Shown: positions 1-7,174 of the stretch, in pieces | Numbering within the stretch: the stretch's first letter is position 1 | Layout of the letters: each line of letters begins with the position of its first letter | DNA from: Alphaproteobacteria bacterium | Lineage (GTDB): Bacteria > Pseudomonadota > Alphaproteobacteria > JACAEB01 | Length of the DNA: 27,494 bases | Reading direction: 5' to 3' | NCBI GenBank assembly: GCA_024236075.1 | Contig: JACKLE010000016.1 | Location: 1-27,494 of the forward strand | Notes under the pieces: model-generated | Database searches by the model: none | What the model was told of the DNA's origin: nothing | Seen by the model: the letters and a program-made list of their open reading frames with translations, nothing else | Made by a program: the position numbers and the translations under genes

Positions 1-296
1 GCCGCGATCCGCTCGCGCAGCCCGTCGCCTTGATCCGTCGTGATCATGATCGCCGGCAGGGTGACGCCCGCTTCGCGGAGGCGTCCCAGCAGCTCGAGGC
101 CCGTCATCCCCGGCAAGTGATAGTCGAGGACGAGGCAGCCCCGATCGGGCAGCGCTTCCTCCTTCAGCAGGGCGGCGGCGCTGGAGAAGCAGCGCACCGT
201 CCTGCCTTCGAGCTCGAGATGGAATCGCAAAGCCCCCGTGAGGTCGGGATCGTCGTCCACGACGATGACGCAAGGCGATGGCGCGATGCACGTCAT
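1..296 (-). CDS. Receiver-domain response regulator (C-terminus beyond window)
   Basis: This is the N-terminal 98 codons of a CheY-like receiver; the 3' end runs off the window. The acidic pocket (Asp14-Asp16 in VVDDD), the phospho-acceptor Asp58 in LVLDYHLPGMTG and the conserved Thr in the following strand (IMITTD) are visible. The invariant Lys would lie just past the edge, so activity cannot be judged and any output domain is unseen. It lies 80 nt downstream of fixJ on the same strand, with a FixK/FNR-type box overlapping the fixJ stop, so it may be transcribed separately under FixK control. By position it could be a phosphate sink or feedback partner of FixL, as single-domain regulators beside fixLJ sometimes are; that role is inference. 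The start is the first ATG before the receiver fold; its ribosome site is weak. Confidence 0.85.
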   Translation of the reverse strand, partial: MTCIAPSPCVIVVDDDPDLTGALRFHLELEGRTVRCFSSAAALLKEEALPDRGCLVLDYHLPGMTGLELLGRLREAGVTLPAIMITTDQGDGLRERIA

Positions 297-366
297 AAGC
301 ATTCGGGGTCCGGTCCAGGAACGCCAACAATTTGGGAAATCTTGGACTTTCGCCCGCGACGGCACG

Positions 367-380
367 TTGATTCATCTCAA
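367..380 (-). promoter_or_regulatory. Candidate FixK/FNR box upstream of the receiver gene
   Basis: On the minus strand the site reads TTGAGATGAATCAA. It matches the FixK/FNR consensus TTGAT-N4-ATCAA at 9 of the 10 fixed positions. Its centre is about 78 nt before the ATG at 296. A start site near 331-332 would put the box near -41.5, the usual class II activation position. It overlaps the fixJ stop codon. The recognition helix of the FixK encoded in this window fits this half-site. A weak -10-like AAGATT lies at 338-343. Confidence 0.55.
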
Positions 381-985
381 GGGCCGCCCGCGCGCAGCAT
401 CATGCGCACCAGTTCGGAAATGCCGGCAGCCTGCATCTTGGACATGACATTGGCGCGGTAGACCTCGACGGTCCTCGGGCTGATGCCGAGATCGACGGCG
501 ATCACCTTGTTCGCGCGTCCTGCGACGACGCCGTCGAGCACCTGGCGTTCGCGCGCGCTGAGAAGAGCCAGTCGCTCCTGGACGATCGCCTTTTCGGAGT
601 CGATCTCCTCCTTGGCCCGCGCCGAGGTGAGAGCGGCCCGGACCGCCGCAAGCAGCGCCCTGTCCTCGAAGGGCTTCTCCAGAAAGTCCAGCGCGCCCGC
701 CTTCATCGCCTCGACGGCGACGGCCACGTCGCCATGGCCGGTGACGACGATGACGGGAAGGCAGATCCCCCGCTCGCTCATCGCTCGGATCAGCTCGATT
801 CCGCTCATCTCCGGCATGCGCACGTCGGTGACCACACAGCCATTGCCGATCTGCTCGCTAGCCAGAAACGAGGCGGCCGAGGCATAGCTGCGCGCCGTGA
901 GCCCATCGCTGGCGATGAGGAACTCGAGCGAGTCCCGCATCGCTTCGTCATCGTCGATCACGTGCACCAGGACGTCTTCGCCCAT
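377..985 (-). CDS. fixJ: FixJ-type two-component response regulator
   Basis: FixJ is the cytoplasmic partner of FixL; once phosphorylated it activates fixK and other microaerobic genes. The protein is 202 aa, the usual FixJ length. The N-terminal receiver has an acidic cluster (Asp11-Asp13), phospho-acceptor Asp54 in VTDVRMPEMSG, Thr82 and Lys104 in FLEKPF. A C-terminal LuxR/GerE helix-turn-helix covers roughly residues 140-190, with LSARERQVLDGVVAGRANK and ISPRTVEVYRANVM. The start has a GAGGAG ribosome site inside the end of fixL, and only 3 nt separate the two genes, so they should be co-transcribed and translationally coupled. The adjacent haem-PAS kinase and fixK make FixJ a firmer call than a generic NarL/FixJ-family label. 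Confidence 0.93.
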   Translation of the reverse strand: MGEDVLVHVIDDDEAMRDSLEFLIASDGLTARSYASAASFLASEQIGNGCVVTDVRMPEMSGIELIRAMSERGICLPVIVVTGHGDVAVAVEAMKAGALDFLEKPFEDRALLAAVRAALTSARAKEEIDSEKAIVQERLALLSARERQVLDGVVAGRANKVIAVDLGISPRTVEVYRANVMSKMQAAGISELVRMMLRAGGP

Positions 986-988
986 GGC

Positions 989-2452
989 TCACTCCTCTTT
1001 GGCTGCCTTGACAAGCGTGAAGCAGAAGGCCGCGCCGCCCATGGGGCTCTGCTCGTGCCAGACCCGTCCGCCATGCGCCTCGATGATCGACCGCGAGATG
1101 GAGAGCCCGACTCCGAGGCCATGGGTCTTGGTGGACGAGAAGGGCTGGAAGAGGCGATCGGCGATTTCGGGCGAAAGGCCGCTTCCCGAATCGGCGACGC
1201 ACACTTTCACATGTCTGTCGGAGAGCGCGGAGGTCGAGATGAGAAGGCTTTTGCGGGGGGCCTCCTCCATCGCCTCGATCGCGTTGCGCACGAGGTTGAG
1301 CACGACCTGCTGGATCTGGATCTTGTCGGCGAGCACGTGATCGGCGGTCGAATCGAAGCCGTACGTGACGCGCACGCCGAGGTCCTTCGCTCCGACAAGT
1401 GCGAGCGCGCAAGCCTCTTCCAGCAGCTTCGGCAGGCTTTCGATCCTGCGGTCGGACTCTCCCCTCGCAACGAAATCTCTCAGCCGGCGGATGATCTGAC
1501 CGGCGCGCAGCGCCTGATCGCCCGCCTTGTCGAGCGCGTCGGCAAGGCGATCGCGATCGAGATCGCCGGCGCCGAGGAGGCGGAGCGAGCCTTTGAGATA
1601 GTTGGCGATGGCCGACAGCGGCTGATTGAGCTCGTGCGCGAGGGTGGACGCCATCTCGCCCATCGCCGAGACCCGCGAGATATGGACGAGCTCGGCCTGC
1701 AGCTCCTGGAGGCGGGCCTCGGTCTTCTGGCGCTCGGTCAGGTCGCGCACGAAGCCGGTGAAGAAGCGCCCGCCCTCGGACCGCATCTCGCCGACCGCGA
1801 GCTCCATCGGAAAGGTCGAGCCGTCCTTGCGCTCTCCGACGACGACGCGGCCGATCCCGATGATGCGCCGCTCGCCCGTCGCCATGTAGCGCGAAAGATA
1901 GGAGTCGTGTGCGTCGCGATAGGGCGTAGGCATGAGGATGCGCACATTGCGCCCCACCGCCTCCTCTGCCGTCCAGCCGAAGAGCCGTTCGGCCGCGGCG
2001 CTGAAGGACTGCATCGTCCCCTCGGTGTCGATGACGATCATCGCGTCGGGAACGGTGTCGAGAATCGAGCGCAGATGGGCCTCGCGCGCATGGAGAATCG
2101 CGTCCGTCTCGTCGGCGTTGCGACGGATGGCCTCGAGGTGCCGGCTCCAGAGCACGCTTCCGCCGGCGAGCGCCAGATAGACGATGACTGCCTCGGCGGC
2201 GGCCCAGGTGAATTGCCCCTGCCCGGCGACGGCGAGCCCGAGAGCAAGTCCCGCGACGCAAGCGGCAAGCGCCCCCGTCTGACCGCCGAACGCCGCGCTG
2301 GCGAAGACCGCCGGGACAAGGAAAACGAAAATGACGTAGGGCTCGCAAGATCGCGAGAGGCCGAGCCAGACGAGGCCCGTCAATAGGATCGAGACGAGCG
2401 CGACCGCAACGGCGCGCAGCCTCGAATCGACCCTGTCCCATCCGCGTGTCAC
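989..2452 (-). CDS. fixL: FixL-type oxygen-sensing haem PAS histidine kinase
   Basis: This is the membrane oxygen sensor of the FixLJ system. Read from a GTG at 2452 it is 487 aa. Several hydrophobic segments lie between about residues 13 and 105, then a PAS domain (about 125-240) and a HisKA/HATPase kinase. The PAS domain carries the FixL haem signature: YRDAHDSYLSRY with proximal His182, and IIGIGR with Arg202 in the place of the oxygen-contacting arginine. The kinase shows the H-box LAHELNQPLSAI (His273), N-box LVRNAIEAM, and G-boxes VADSGSGL and GLGVGLSISRS. The frame stays open well upstream, but GTG 2452 just before the first membrane segment is the best start; a GGGAAGG lies rather far (about 13 nt) upstream. 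It is divergent from fixK. Haem binding is deduced from the motifs. Confidence 0.92.
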   Translation of the reverse strand: MTRGWDRVDSRLRAVAVALVSILLTGLVWLGLSRSCEPYVIFVFLVPAVFASAAFGGQTGALAACVAGLALGLAVAGQGQFTWAAAEAVIVYLALAGGSVLWSRHLEAIRRNADETDAILHAREAHLRSILDTVPDAMIVIDTEGTMQSFSAAAERLFGWTAEEAVGRNVRILMPTPYRDAHDSYLSRYMATGERRIIGIGRVVVGERKDGSTFPMELAVGEMRSEGGRFFTGFVRDLTERQKTEARLQELQAELVHISRVSAMGEMASTLAHELNQPLSAIANYLKGSLRLLGAGDLDRDRLADALDKAGDQALRAGQIIRRLRDFVARGESDRRIESLPKLLEEACALALVGAKDLGVRVTYGFDSTADHVLADKIQIQQVVLNLVRNAIEAMEEAPRKSLLISTSALSDRHVKVCVADSGSGLSPEIADRLFQPFSSTKTHGLGVGLSISRSIIEAHGGRVWHEQSPMGGAAFCFTLVKAAKEE

Positions 2453-2478
2453 GCGCGCAGCGCCGCCTTCCCGGCCCG

Positions 2479-2493
2479 GTTCCGGTACGGAAC
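2479..2493. promoter_or_regulatory. Perfect inverted repeat between fixL and fixK
   Basis: GTTCCG-GTA-CGGAAC is a perfect 6-bp inverted repeat with a 3-nt centre, 27 nt before the fixL start and just upstream of the FixJ-like repeat. It could be an operator for either divergent gene or a hairpin in the fixL leader. No family of binding protein is recognisable. Confidence 0.35.
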
Positions 2494-2500
2494 TCCGCCC

Positions 2501-2520
2501 TAAGTAGAATCCCGTAAGTG
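2501..2520 (+). promoter_or_regulatory. Candidate FixJ binding site upstream of fixK
   Basis: Two near-identical elements, TAAGTAG at 2501 and GTAAGTG at 2514, repeat in the same orientation about one helical turn apart. They resemble the GTAMGTAG-type FixJ recognition sequence known from rhizobial fixK promoters. If fixK transcription starts near 2566 (CTACCA at 2554-2559 as a weak -10), the pair is centred near -55, where FixJ sites are found upstream of fixK in Sinorhizobium. The start site is inferred. Confidence 0.55.
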
Positions 2521-2590
2521 TCCGACCGGAATTTCTAACGGAGCCCGAGCGGGCTACCAAGTCCCTGCGATCTTTCCAGGGAGGCCCTCG

Positions 2591-3268
2591 ATGCTCGTGC
2601 TCGATACGCCGTTCCATCCCAAGACGTCCGCGGGCAGTGTCCCCGGTGCGAGGCTTGTCGTGCTCGCGCCCGGGATCGAGATCGCGGCTGTCGTTTCGAC
2701 TTTCGCCCGCGACGAGGAGATCTTCGGCGAGGGCGAGATCGCACGGCACGTCTTCCTGGTGATGAACGGGGTCGTTCGCACGTGCCGCATTCTCGCCGAC
2801 GGCCGCCGCCAGATCGGGGAATTCTATTTCCCGGGCGACGTCTTCGGCCTCGAGCCGAACGACGTTCACGGCTCCTCGGCCGAGGCGCTCGCGCCATGCG
2901 CGGTCGCGGTCATCAAGCGCGCCGAGCTGGAGCAGGAGGCGGTGCGCAACACCGAATCCGCAAGAGCGCTTTGGGAGCTTGCCGCTCGCCAGCTCGCCCG
3001 CGCGCAGGAGCACATCCTCCTTCTCGGGCGCAAGACCGCGCGCGAGCGGGTGGCGAGCCTCCTGCTCGACCTTGCCGACCGCGGCGATGGAAACGGCACC
3101 GTCCGCCTGCCGATGTCGCGCGCCGACATGGCCGACTATCTCGGGCTGACGATCGAGACGGTCTCGCGCACCATCTCCGAGCTCGCCCGCGACGGCACGA
3201 TCCGGCTCGCCGACAGCCGCACGGTCGTCATTCCCAATCGCGGCCGCCTGGTGCCGCTCGCGGCGTGA
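2591..3268 (+). CDS. fixK: FixK-type Crp/FNR-family transcription activator
   Basis: FixK is the second tier of the FixLJ-FixK cascade and activates microaerobic genes at TTGAT-N4-ATCAA sites. The protein is 225 aa, with a cyclic-nucleotide-binding-like fold over about residues 25-120, a dimer helix about 125-155, and a C-terminal winged helix. The recognition helix reads LTIETVSRTISEL; Glu189, Ser192 and Arg193 match the E-x-x-S-R pattern of FNR/FixK proteins. The N-terminal cysteine cluster of FNR is absent: only Cys65 and Cys103 are seen, neither in the DNA-binding domain. It is therefore unlikely to sense oxygen directly and probably depends on FixLJ for signal input. ATG 2591 has a GGGAGG ribosome site. 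It is divergent from fixL with a FixJ-like site between them. Confidence 0.9.
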   Translation: MLVLDTPFHPKTSAGSVPGARLVVLAPGIEIAAVVSTFARDEEIFGEGEIARHVFLVMNGVVRTCRILADGRRQIGEFYFPGDVFGLEPNDVHGSSAEALAPCAVAVIKRAELEQEAVRNTESARALWELAARQLARAQEHILLLGRKTARERVASLLLDLADRGDGNGTVRLPMSRADMADYLGLTIETVSRTISELARDGTIRLADSRTVVIPNRGRLVPLAA

Positions 3269-3278
3269 CCGCCGGCAC

Positions 3279-3371
3279 CTAGAGGCTCGCAAGAAGCAGA
3301 GCGAGCGCCCCGAGCGCGATTCCGGCCAATGCCGCCAGCAGGACGCGCATGGCGGCTTGCGTCTCGTCCAT
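3279..3371 (-). CDS. 30-residue single-pass membrane peptide
   Basis: This is a short reading frame of 31 codons including the stop. It has an ATG preceded by a strong GGAGGTG ribosome site 6 nt away. The product begins with a short polar stretch, MDETQAAMR, followed by an unbroken hydrophobic run rich in Leu, Ala and Gly to the C-terminus, so it should be a single membrane helix. It is convergent with fixK, 10 nt from the fixK stop. Third codon positions are almost all G or C, like the neighbours. No family is recognised. The ribosome site and composition argue for a real gene, but length alone cannot prove it. Confidence 0.55.
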   Translation of the reverse strand: MDETQAAMRVLLAALAGIALGALALLLASL

Positions 3372-3451
3372 GGAGCACCTCCGCGTGACTGCCGTGTCGG
3401 CCGCCCGCGATGGCGTCGGAATCTTGGCCGCGGGCCCGGACCGGATGAGGC

Positions 3452-3757
3452 CTAGCCGCCGCTGCGGCGCTTACGGGTGGCGGCGGCTTTGCGCGCGGAT
3501 GCGGACCGCTCCGCCTTGGGACGGGCCGCCGAGGCCGCGCCCCCGATGCGGCCGCCCTTGCGCGAGGCGGCGTGCGATTCCGGCTTGCCGCGACCGGAGC
3601 CGGACTTCTTGCCTCCGCCGCTTTCCTTGTTGACCGTCGCCCAGGCCCGCCGCTCGGCTTCCTTTCCGGGAACGCCGCGCGATTCGTAGCTTTGCTCTAT
3701 GTGCTCCGCCTTGCGCTTCTGCTTTTCCGTATAGGCCGACTTGTCTCCACGGGGCAT
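3452..3757 (-). CDS. Basic KGG-type small protein (often labelled plasmid stabilization)
   Basis: This is a 101-aa, very basic protein. The N-terminal half (MPRGDKSAYTEKQKRKAEHI, then GKEAERRAWATVNKESGGG) is a conserved signature of small proteins usually annotated as plasmid stabilization protein, without solid functional support. The C-terminal half is a Lys/Arg/Ser/Ala-rich tail with SRKGGRIGG, similar to stress-induced KGG motifs, and is probably disordered and nucleic-acid binding. ATG 3757 has a GAAGGAGAG ribosome site; the frame remains open 14 codons upstream but without a better start. It lies downstream of recQ on the same strand, 75 nt away, so co-transcription is possible. The function is unknown. 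Confidence 0.8.
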   Translation of the reverse strand: MPRGDKSAYTEKQKRKAEHIEQSYESRGVPGKEAERRAWATVNKESGGGKKSGSGRGKPESHAASRKGGRIGGAASAARPKAERSASARKAAATRKRRSGG

Positions 3758-3832
3758 GACACTCTCCTTCGCCGCGAGTCCAACGCCGAAGGCCGGCATC
3801 GGGTTCCCGGCGGTCCCGCCGCGAGATCGTGT

Positions 3833-5656
3833 TCATCCGCCGGCGGACCGGATCGCCCCGAGAAAGGCCTCGCCGAACTCCCGGAGCTTCGCCGCGCCGA
3901 CGCCGTGGACCTCGGCGAACTCGGCCGGGGTCTGCGGGCGCCGCGCAACCATGTCGACGAGCGAGCGGTCCGCGAACACGACATAGGCGGGCACGCCGCG
4001 CTCCTTCGCGAGCGCAAGACGCAACGCCCTCAGCCGGACGAGAAGGGCGGCGCCCTCGGCATCGTCCTCCGCGACCGCTGCGGCCGCATCCGCGCGTCGG
4101 AGCCGCCGCTCCTCCCGTGCGGGAGGGGGACGGAAGAGAAAGGCCTCGCCGCCGGCCAGCAGCGCCATCCCCTTCCGCGCGACGGCGAGACCGCCATAGC
4201 CGCCGATGTCGAGGGCGAGAAAGCCTGCCGCCACGAGCTGGCGCAGGATGGAACGCCACTCCTTGAGCGGAACCTGCGCCCCCGCGCCGAAGACGGGAAG
4301 GCGGTCGTGGCCGGCCGCGCAGGCCTTTTCCGTCGCGTGGCCGCGCAGGACGTCGATGACATGCGCCGCGCCGTAGCGCTCGCCCGTCGCGCGCACCGCC
4401 TCGACGGCGCGCCGCGCATCGTCGGAGCGGTCGACGCGCGCGACCGTCTGGAGGCAGGCATCGCAATTGCCGCAGGGCTCGGCCTCCTCCCCGAAATAGG
4501 CGAGCAGAACCTGCCGCCGGCAGCTCGGCGCCTCGCAATAGCCGACCAGCGCGTCGAGACGCTGAAGCTCGCGCCTGCGGCGATCCTCGCCGGCCGCCTC
4601 CGCGTCGATGAAGAGACGGCGCGTGCGGATGTCGCCGAGGCCAAAGAGCATATGGGCCTCGGCGGGAGCGCCGTCGCGGCCCGCCCGACCGATCTCCTGA
4701 TAGTAGGCTTCGAGGCTGCCCGGAATATCCGTGTGGAACACGAAGCGCACGTCCGGCTTGTCGATGCCCATCCCGAAGGCGATGGTCGCGACCATGACGA
4801 GAGGCTCCTCGGACATGAAGGCCTGCTGGCTCGCCTCGCGCGCTTCCCGCGGCATGCCGGCATGGTAGGCCCGCGCCGGGACGCCGTTTTCCAGGAGGAA
4901 GGCGGCCGCCTCCTCCGTCTTCTTCCGCGAAAGGCAATAGACGATGCCGCATCGGCCCGGATGAGAACGGGCGAAGGCGAGGAGCTGGCGCTTCCAGTCG
5001 CCTTTCGGCTCGACGGTGAGGCGGATGTTCGGCCGGTCGAAGCCCTGCACGAGCGTCGCGACGTCGTTGCCGAAGAGCCGCGCCGCTATGTCGGCACGCG
5101 TCACCTCGTCCGCGGTGGCGGTCAGCGCCGCGATGGGCACGCCGGGAAAGGTCTCGCGCAATGCTCCGAGGGCCTCGTATTCCGGGCGAAACGACGGGCC
5201 CCATTGCGAAATGCAGTGCGCCTCGTCGACGGCCACGAGGCGCACGGGAAGGCGCCGCAGGGCCGCGATCATGCGCTCGGTCATGAGCCGCTCGGGCGCG
5301 AGGTAGAGAAGTCGCGTCTTGCCGCCCGCCACGCGATGCCAGGCCGCGACGTTCTCCTCGCGCGTCTGCCCCGAATGGATCGCGTCCGCGGCGACGCCGG
5401 CAAGGCGCAGGGCCGCGACCTGGTCGCGCATCAGCGCGACGAGCGGCGAGACGACCAGCGCAAGCCCGCCGAGGACGAGCGCGGGAACCTGGAAGCAGAG
5501 CGACTTGCCCGAGCCCGTCGGCATGACGGTGAGGACATGGCGCCCGGCGAGCAGGAGATCGATGGCCTCCTCCTGGCCGGGGCGGAAGGCCTCGTAGCCG
5601 AACACGGACTTCAGGACGTCGAGCTTGGCGTCGCGTCGCGGCTCGGCGAGGCTCAT
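3833..5656 (-). CDS. recQ: ATP-dependent DNA helicase RecQ
   Basis: RecQ is a 3'-5' superfamily 2 helicase acting in recombinational repair and stalled-fork processing. The protein is 607 aa, the normal bacterial length. Motif 0 (FRPGQEEAI), Walker A TGSGKS at residues 47-52, DEAH at 144-147, the aromatic-rich loop region CISQWGPSFRPEY, LTATA, and motif VI QEIGRAGRDG are all present. The RQC zinc module has four cysteines in CEAPSCRRQ and CGNCDAC. A winged helix follows, then a C-terminal HRDC domain (about 520-600) with LAKERGVPAYVVFAD and VHGVGAAKLREFG. The start is the ATG at 5656 with GGAG 7 nt upstream; the longer open frame overlaps the divergent sulfatase and is not favoured. All catalytic motifs look intact. 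Confidence 0.96.
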   Translation of the reverse strand: MSLAEPRRDAKLDVLKSVFGYEAFRPGQEEAIDLLLAGRHVLTVMPTGSGKSLCFQVPALVLGGLALVVSPLVALMRDQVAALRLAGVAADAIHSGQTREENVAAWHRVAGGKTRLLYLAPERLMTERMIAALRRLPVRLVAVDEAHCISQWGPSFRPEYEALGALRETFPGVPIAALTATADEVTRADIAARLFGNDVATLVQGFDRPNIRLTVEPKGDWKRQLLAFARSHPGRCGIVYCLSRKKTEEAAAFLLENGVPARAYHAGMPREAREASQQAFMSEEPLVMVATIAFGMGIDKPDVRFVFHTDIPGSLEAYYQEIGRAGRDGAPAEAHMLFGLGDIRTRRLFIDAEAAGEDRRRRELQRLDALVGYCEAPSCRRQVLLAYFGEEAEPCGNCDACLQTVARVDRSDDARRAVEAVRATGERYGAAHVIDVLRGHATEKACAAGHDRLPVFGAGAQVPLKEWRSILRQLVAAGFLALDIGGYGGLAVARKGMALLAGGEAFLFRPPPAREERRLRRADAAAAVAEDDAEGAALLVRLRALRLALAKERGVPAYVVFADRSLVDMVARRPQTPAEFAEVHGVGAAKLREFGEAFLGAIRSAGG

Positions 5657-5769
5657 GCGTGCGGCTCCGGCGGGAAGAATCGGCAGAACATTGCCGCCGA
5701 GCTTCCCACGCAGGCAAGGCGCGACCAACCGCGTTGAAGCCTCAACACCAAGAAACCCGGGAGCCCGCC

Positions 5770-7170
5770 ATGCGCCGCTTGTTCCTCGCCCTCGCGGCCG
5801 CGATCTTCCCCGCATCGCCCGTCGCGGCGGAGCCAGCGCGCCCCAACATCGTGTGGATCGTGGCGGACGATCTCGGCATCGGGGACACCGGCGCCTATGG
5901 CAGCACGCTCGTGCCGACGCCGAACATAGACCGCCTTGCGCGGGAGGGGGTGCTGCTCACCGACGCCCATGTCTCCGCGCCCATCTGCTCGCCTTCGCGC
6001 GCGGGCTTCCAGACCGGGCGCTATCAGAACCGCTTCGGCTACGACTACAACCCGACGCGCCCCAGGCCCGAGGCCGGCATGCTGCCCCTCGACGAGCCGA
6101 CGATCGCCGAGCGCCTCAAGGCCGCGGGCTATGTCACCGGCCTCGTCGGCAAATGGCATTTGGGGGTCGGGGCCGAGCGCGATCCCCTCGCGCGCGGCTA
6201 TTCGGAGGCCGTTTGGTGGTACTCGCCGGCGAAATACATTCTCGACCCCGCGCCGGGCGACGAGATCGTCGCCATGCCCGAGCTCGAGGGGCGCACGGGC
6301 CGCAAGATGTTCCGGGGCCGCGAGGAGCTCGCCGACCGCGGCTATCTGACCGAAATCGTGACGCGCGAGGCGCGGAGCTTCATCGACCGGCACGCGGACG
6401 ACGCGGCCCCCTTCTTTCTCGCCGTCACGCACTACGCGCCGCATGTGCCGCTCGAGGCGACGAGGAAATATCTCGACCGCGTGCGCGCGATCGCCGATCC
6501 CTGGACGCGCGTCCAGGCGGCGATGATCTCCGCGCTCGACGACGGCGTCGGCGAACTTCTCGACGCGCTCGACGCGCACGGTCTCGCCGACCGGACCCTC
6601 GTCGTCTTCTTCAGCGACAATGGCTGCCCGCGCTATCTCAACGGCGCCTGCTCCAACGCCCCGCTGTCGGGATACAAGCGCGAGCACCTCGAGGGCGGCA
6701 TCCGCGTGCCGATGATCCTGCGCATGCCCGGCGCGCTGAAGGCGGGCACGACCTATTCCGAGCCCGTGATCTCGCTCGACATCGGCGCGACCGCCGTCGC
6801 GCTCGCCGGGGCCAGCGCGACGGCGCCCGAGCTCGACGGGCGGAACATTCTTCCCTACCTGACGGGCGAGGAGACCGGCACCCCGCACGAATTCCTCTTC
6901 TGGCGCGCGGGCGAGACCTTCGCCGTGCGCTCTGGAGACTGGAAGCTCTGGCGCGTCGTGACGCCCGACGGCGGCGCGCCCGCGACGTTCCTCTTCGACC
7001 TCGCGAGCGATCCGGCCGAGACGCGAAACCTCGCCGCGGAGAACGCCGACGTCGTCGACCGGCTCGTCGGGGCATTCGAGGATTGGAACGCCCAGAACGC
7101 CCCGCCGGCCTTCTCCTCGCGAACGATCCGCCAGGAGGTCGACGGCGTCGAGGTCGAGGTCGCGTTCTGA
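5770..7170 (+). CDS. Exported sulfatase (formylglycine type)
   Basis: This is a 466-aa sulfatase of the alkaline-phosphatase superfamily, expected to hydrolyse sulfate esters in the periplasm. Residues 1-20 form a signal peptide (MRR, hydrophobic core, cleavage likely after VAA). The metal site shows Asp33-Asp34 in VADDLG and a later SDNG. The catalytic motif is CSPSR, with Cys73 as the residue converted to formylglycine, so a maturation enzyme is needed; none is in the window. Lys-Trp-His in GKWHLG is also conserved. It resembles the arylsulfatase A/N-acetylgalactosamine-6-sulfatase group, but the substrate cannot be read. The start has GGGAG upstream. It is divergent from recQ and convergent with the next gene, with a 4-nt gap, so it is probably monocistronic. 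Confidence 0.92.
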   Translation: MRRLFLALAAAIFPASPVAAEPARPNIVWIVADDLGIGDTGAYGSTLVPTPNIDRLAREGVLLTDAHVSAPICSPSRAGFQTGRYQNRFGYDYNPTRPRPEAGMLPLDEPTIAERLKAAGYVTGLVGKWHLGVGAERDPLARGYSEAVWWYSPAKYILDPAPGDEIVAMPELEGRTGRKMFRGREELADRGYLTEIVTREARSFIDRHADDAAPFFLAVTHYAPHVPLEATRKYLDRVRAIADPWTRVQAAMISALDDGVGELLDALDAHGLADRTLVVFFSDNGCPRYLNGACSNAPLSGYKREHLEGGIRVPMILRMPGALKAGTTYSEPVISLDIGATAVALAGASATAPELDGRNILPYLTGEETGTPHEFLFWRAGETFAVRSGDWKLWRVVTPDGGAPATFLFDLASDPAETRNLAAENADVVDRLVGAFEDWNAQNAPPAFSSRTIRQEVDGVEVEVAF

Positions 7171-7174
7171 GCGG

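Noticed and set aside
734..2386. Long plus-strand open frame (550 codons) opposite fixL and fixJ
   Set aside because: Its translation is Arg/Asp/Glu-rich with no domain, and the opposite strand encodes clear FixL and FixJ motifs. Long antisense frames are expected at this GC content.
3452..3757. Plasmid origin or mobility suggested by the plasmid-stabilization label of this family
   Set aside because: The label is historical. No replication, partition or transfer gene and no insertion sequence is present, and the surrounding genes are chromosomal in character.
5733..5746. FixK-like palindrome GTTGA-AGCC-TCAAC between recQ and the sulfatase gene
   Set aside because: The spacing is TTGA-N4-TCAA, 2 nt shorter than the TTGA-N6-TCAA of true FNR/FixK sites, so it should not fit the dimer.
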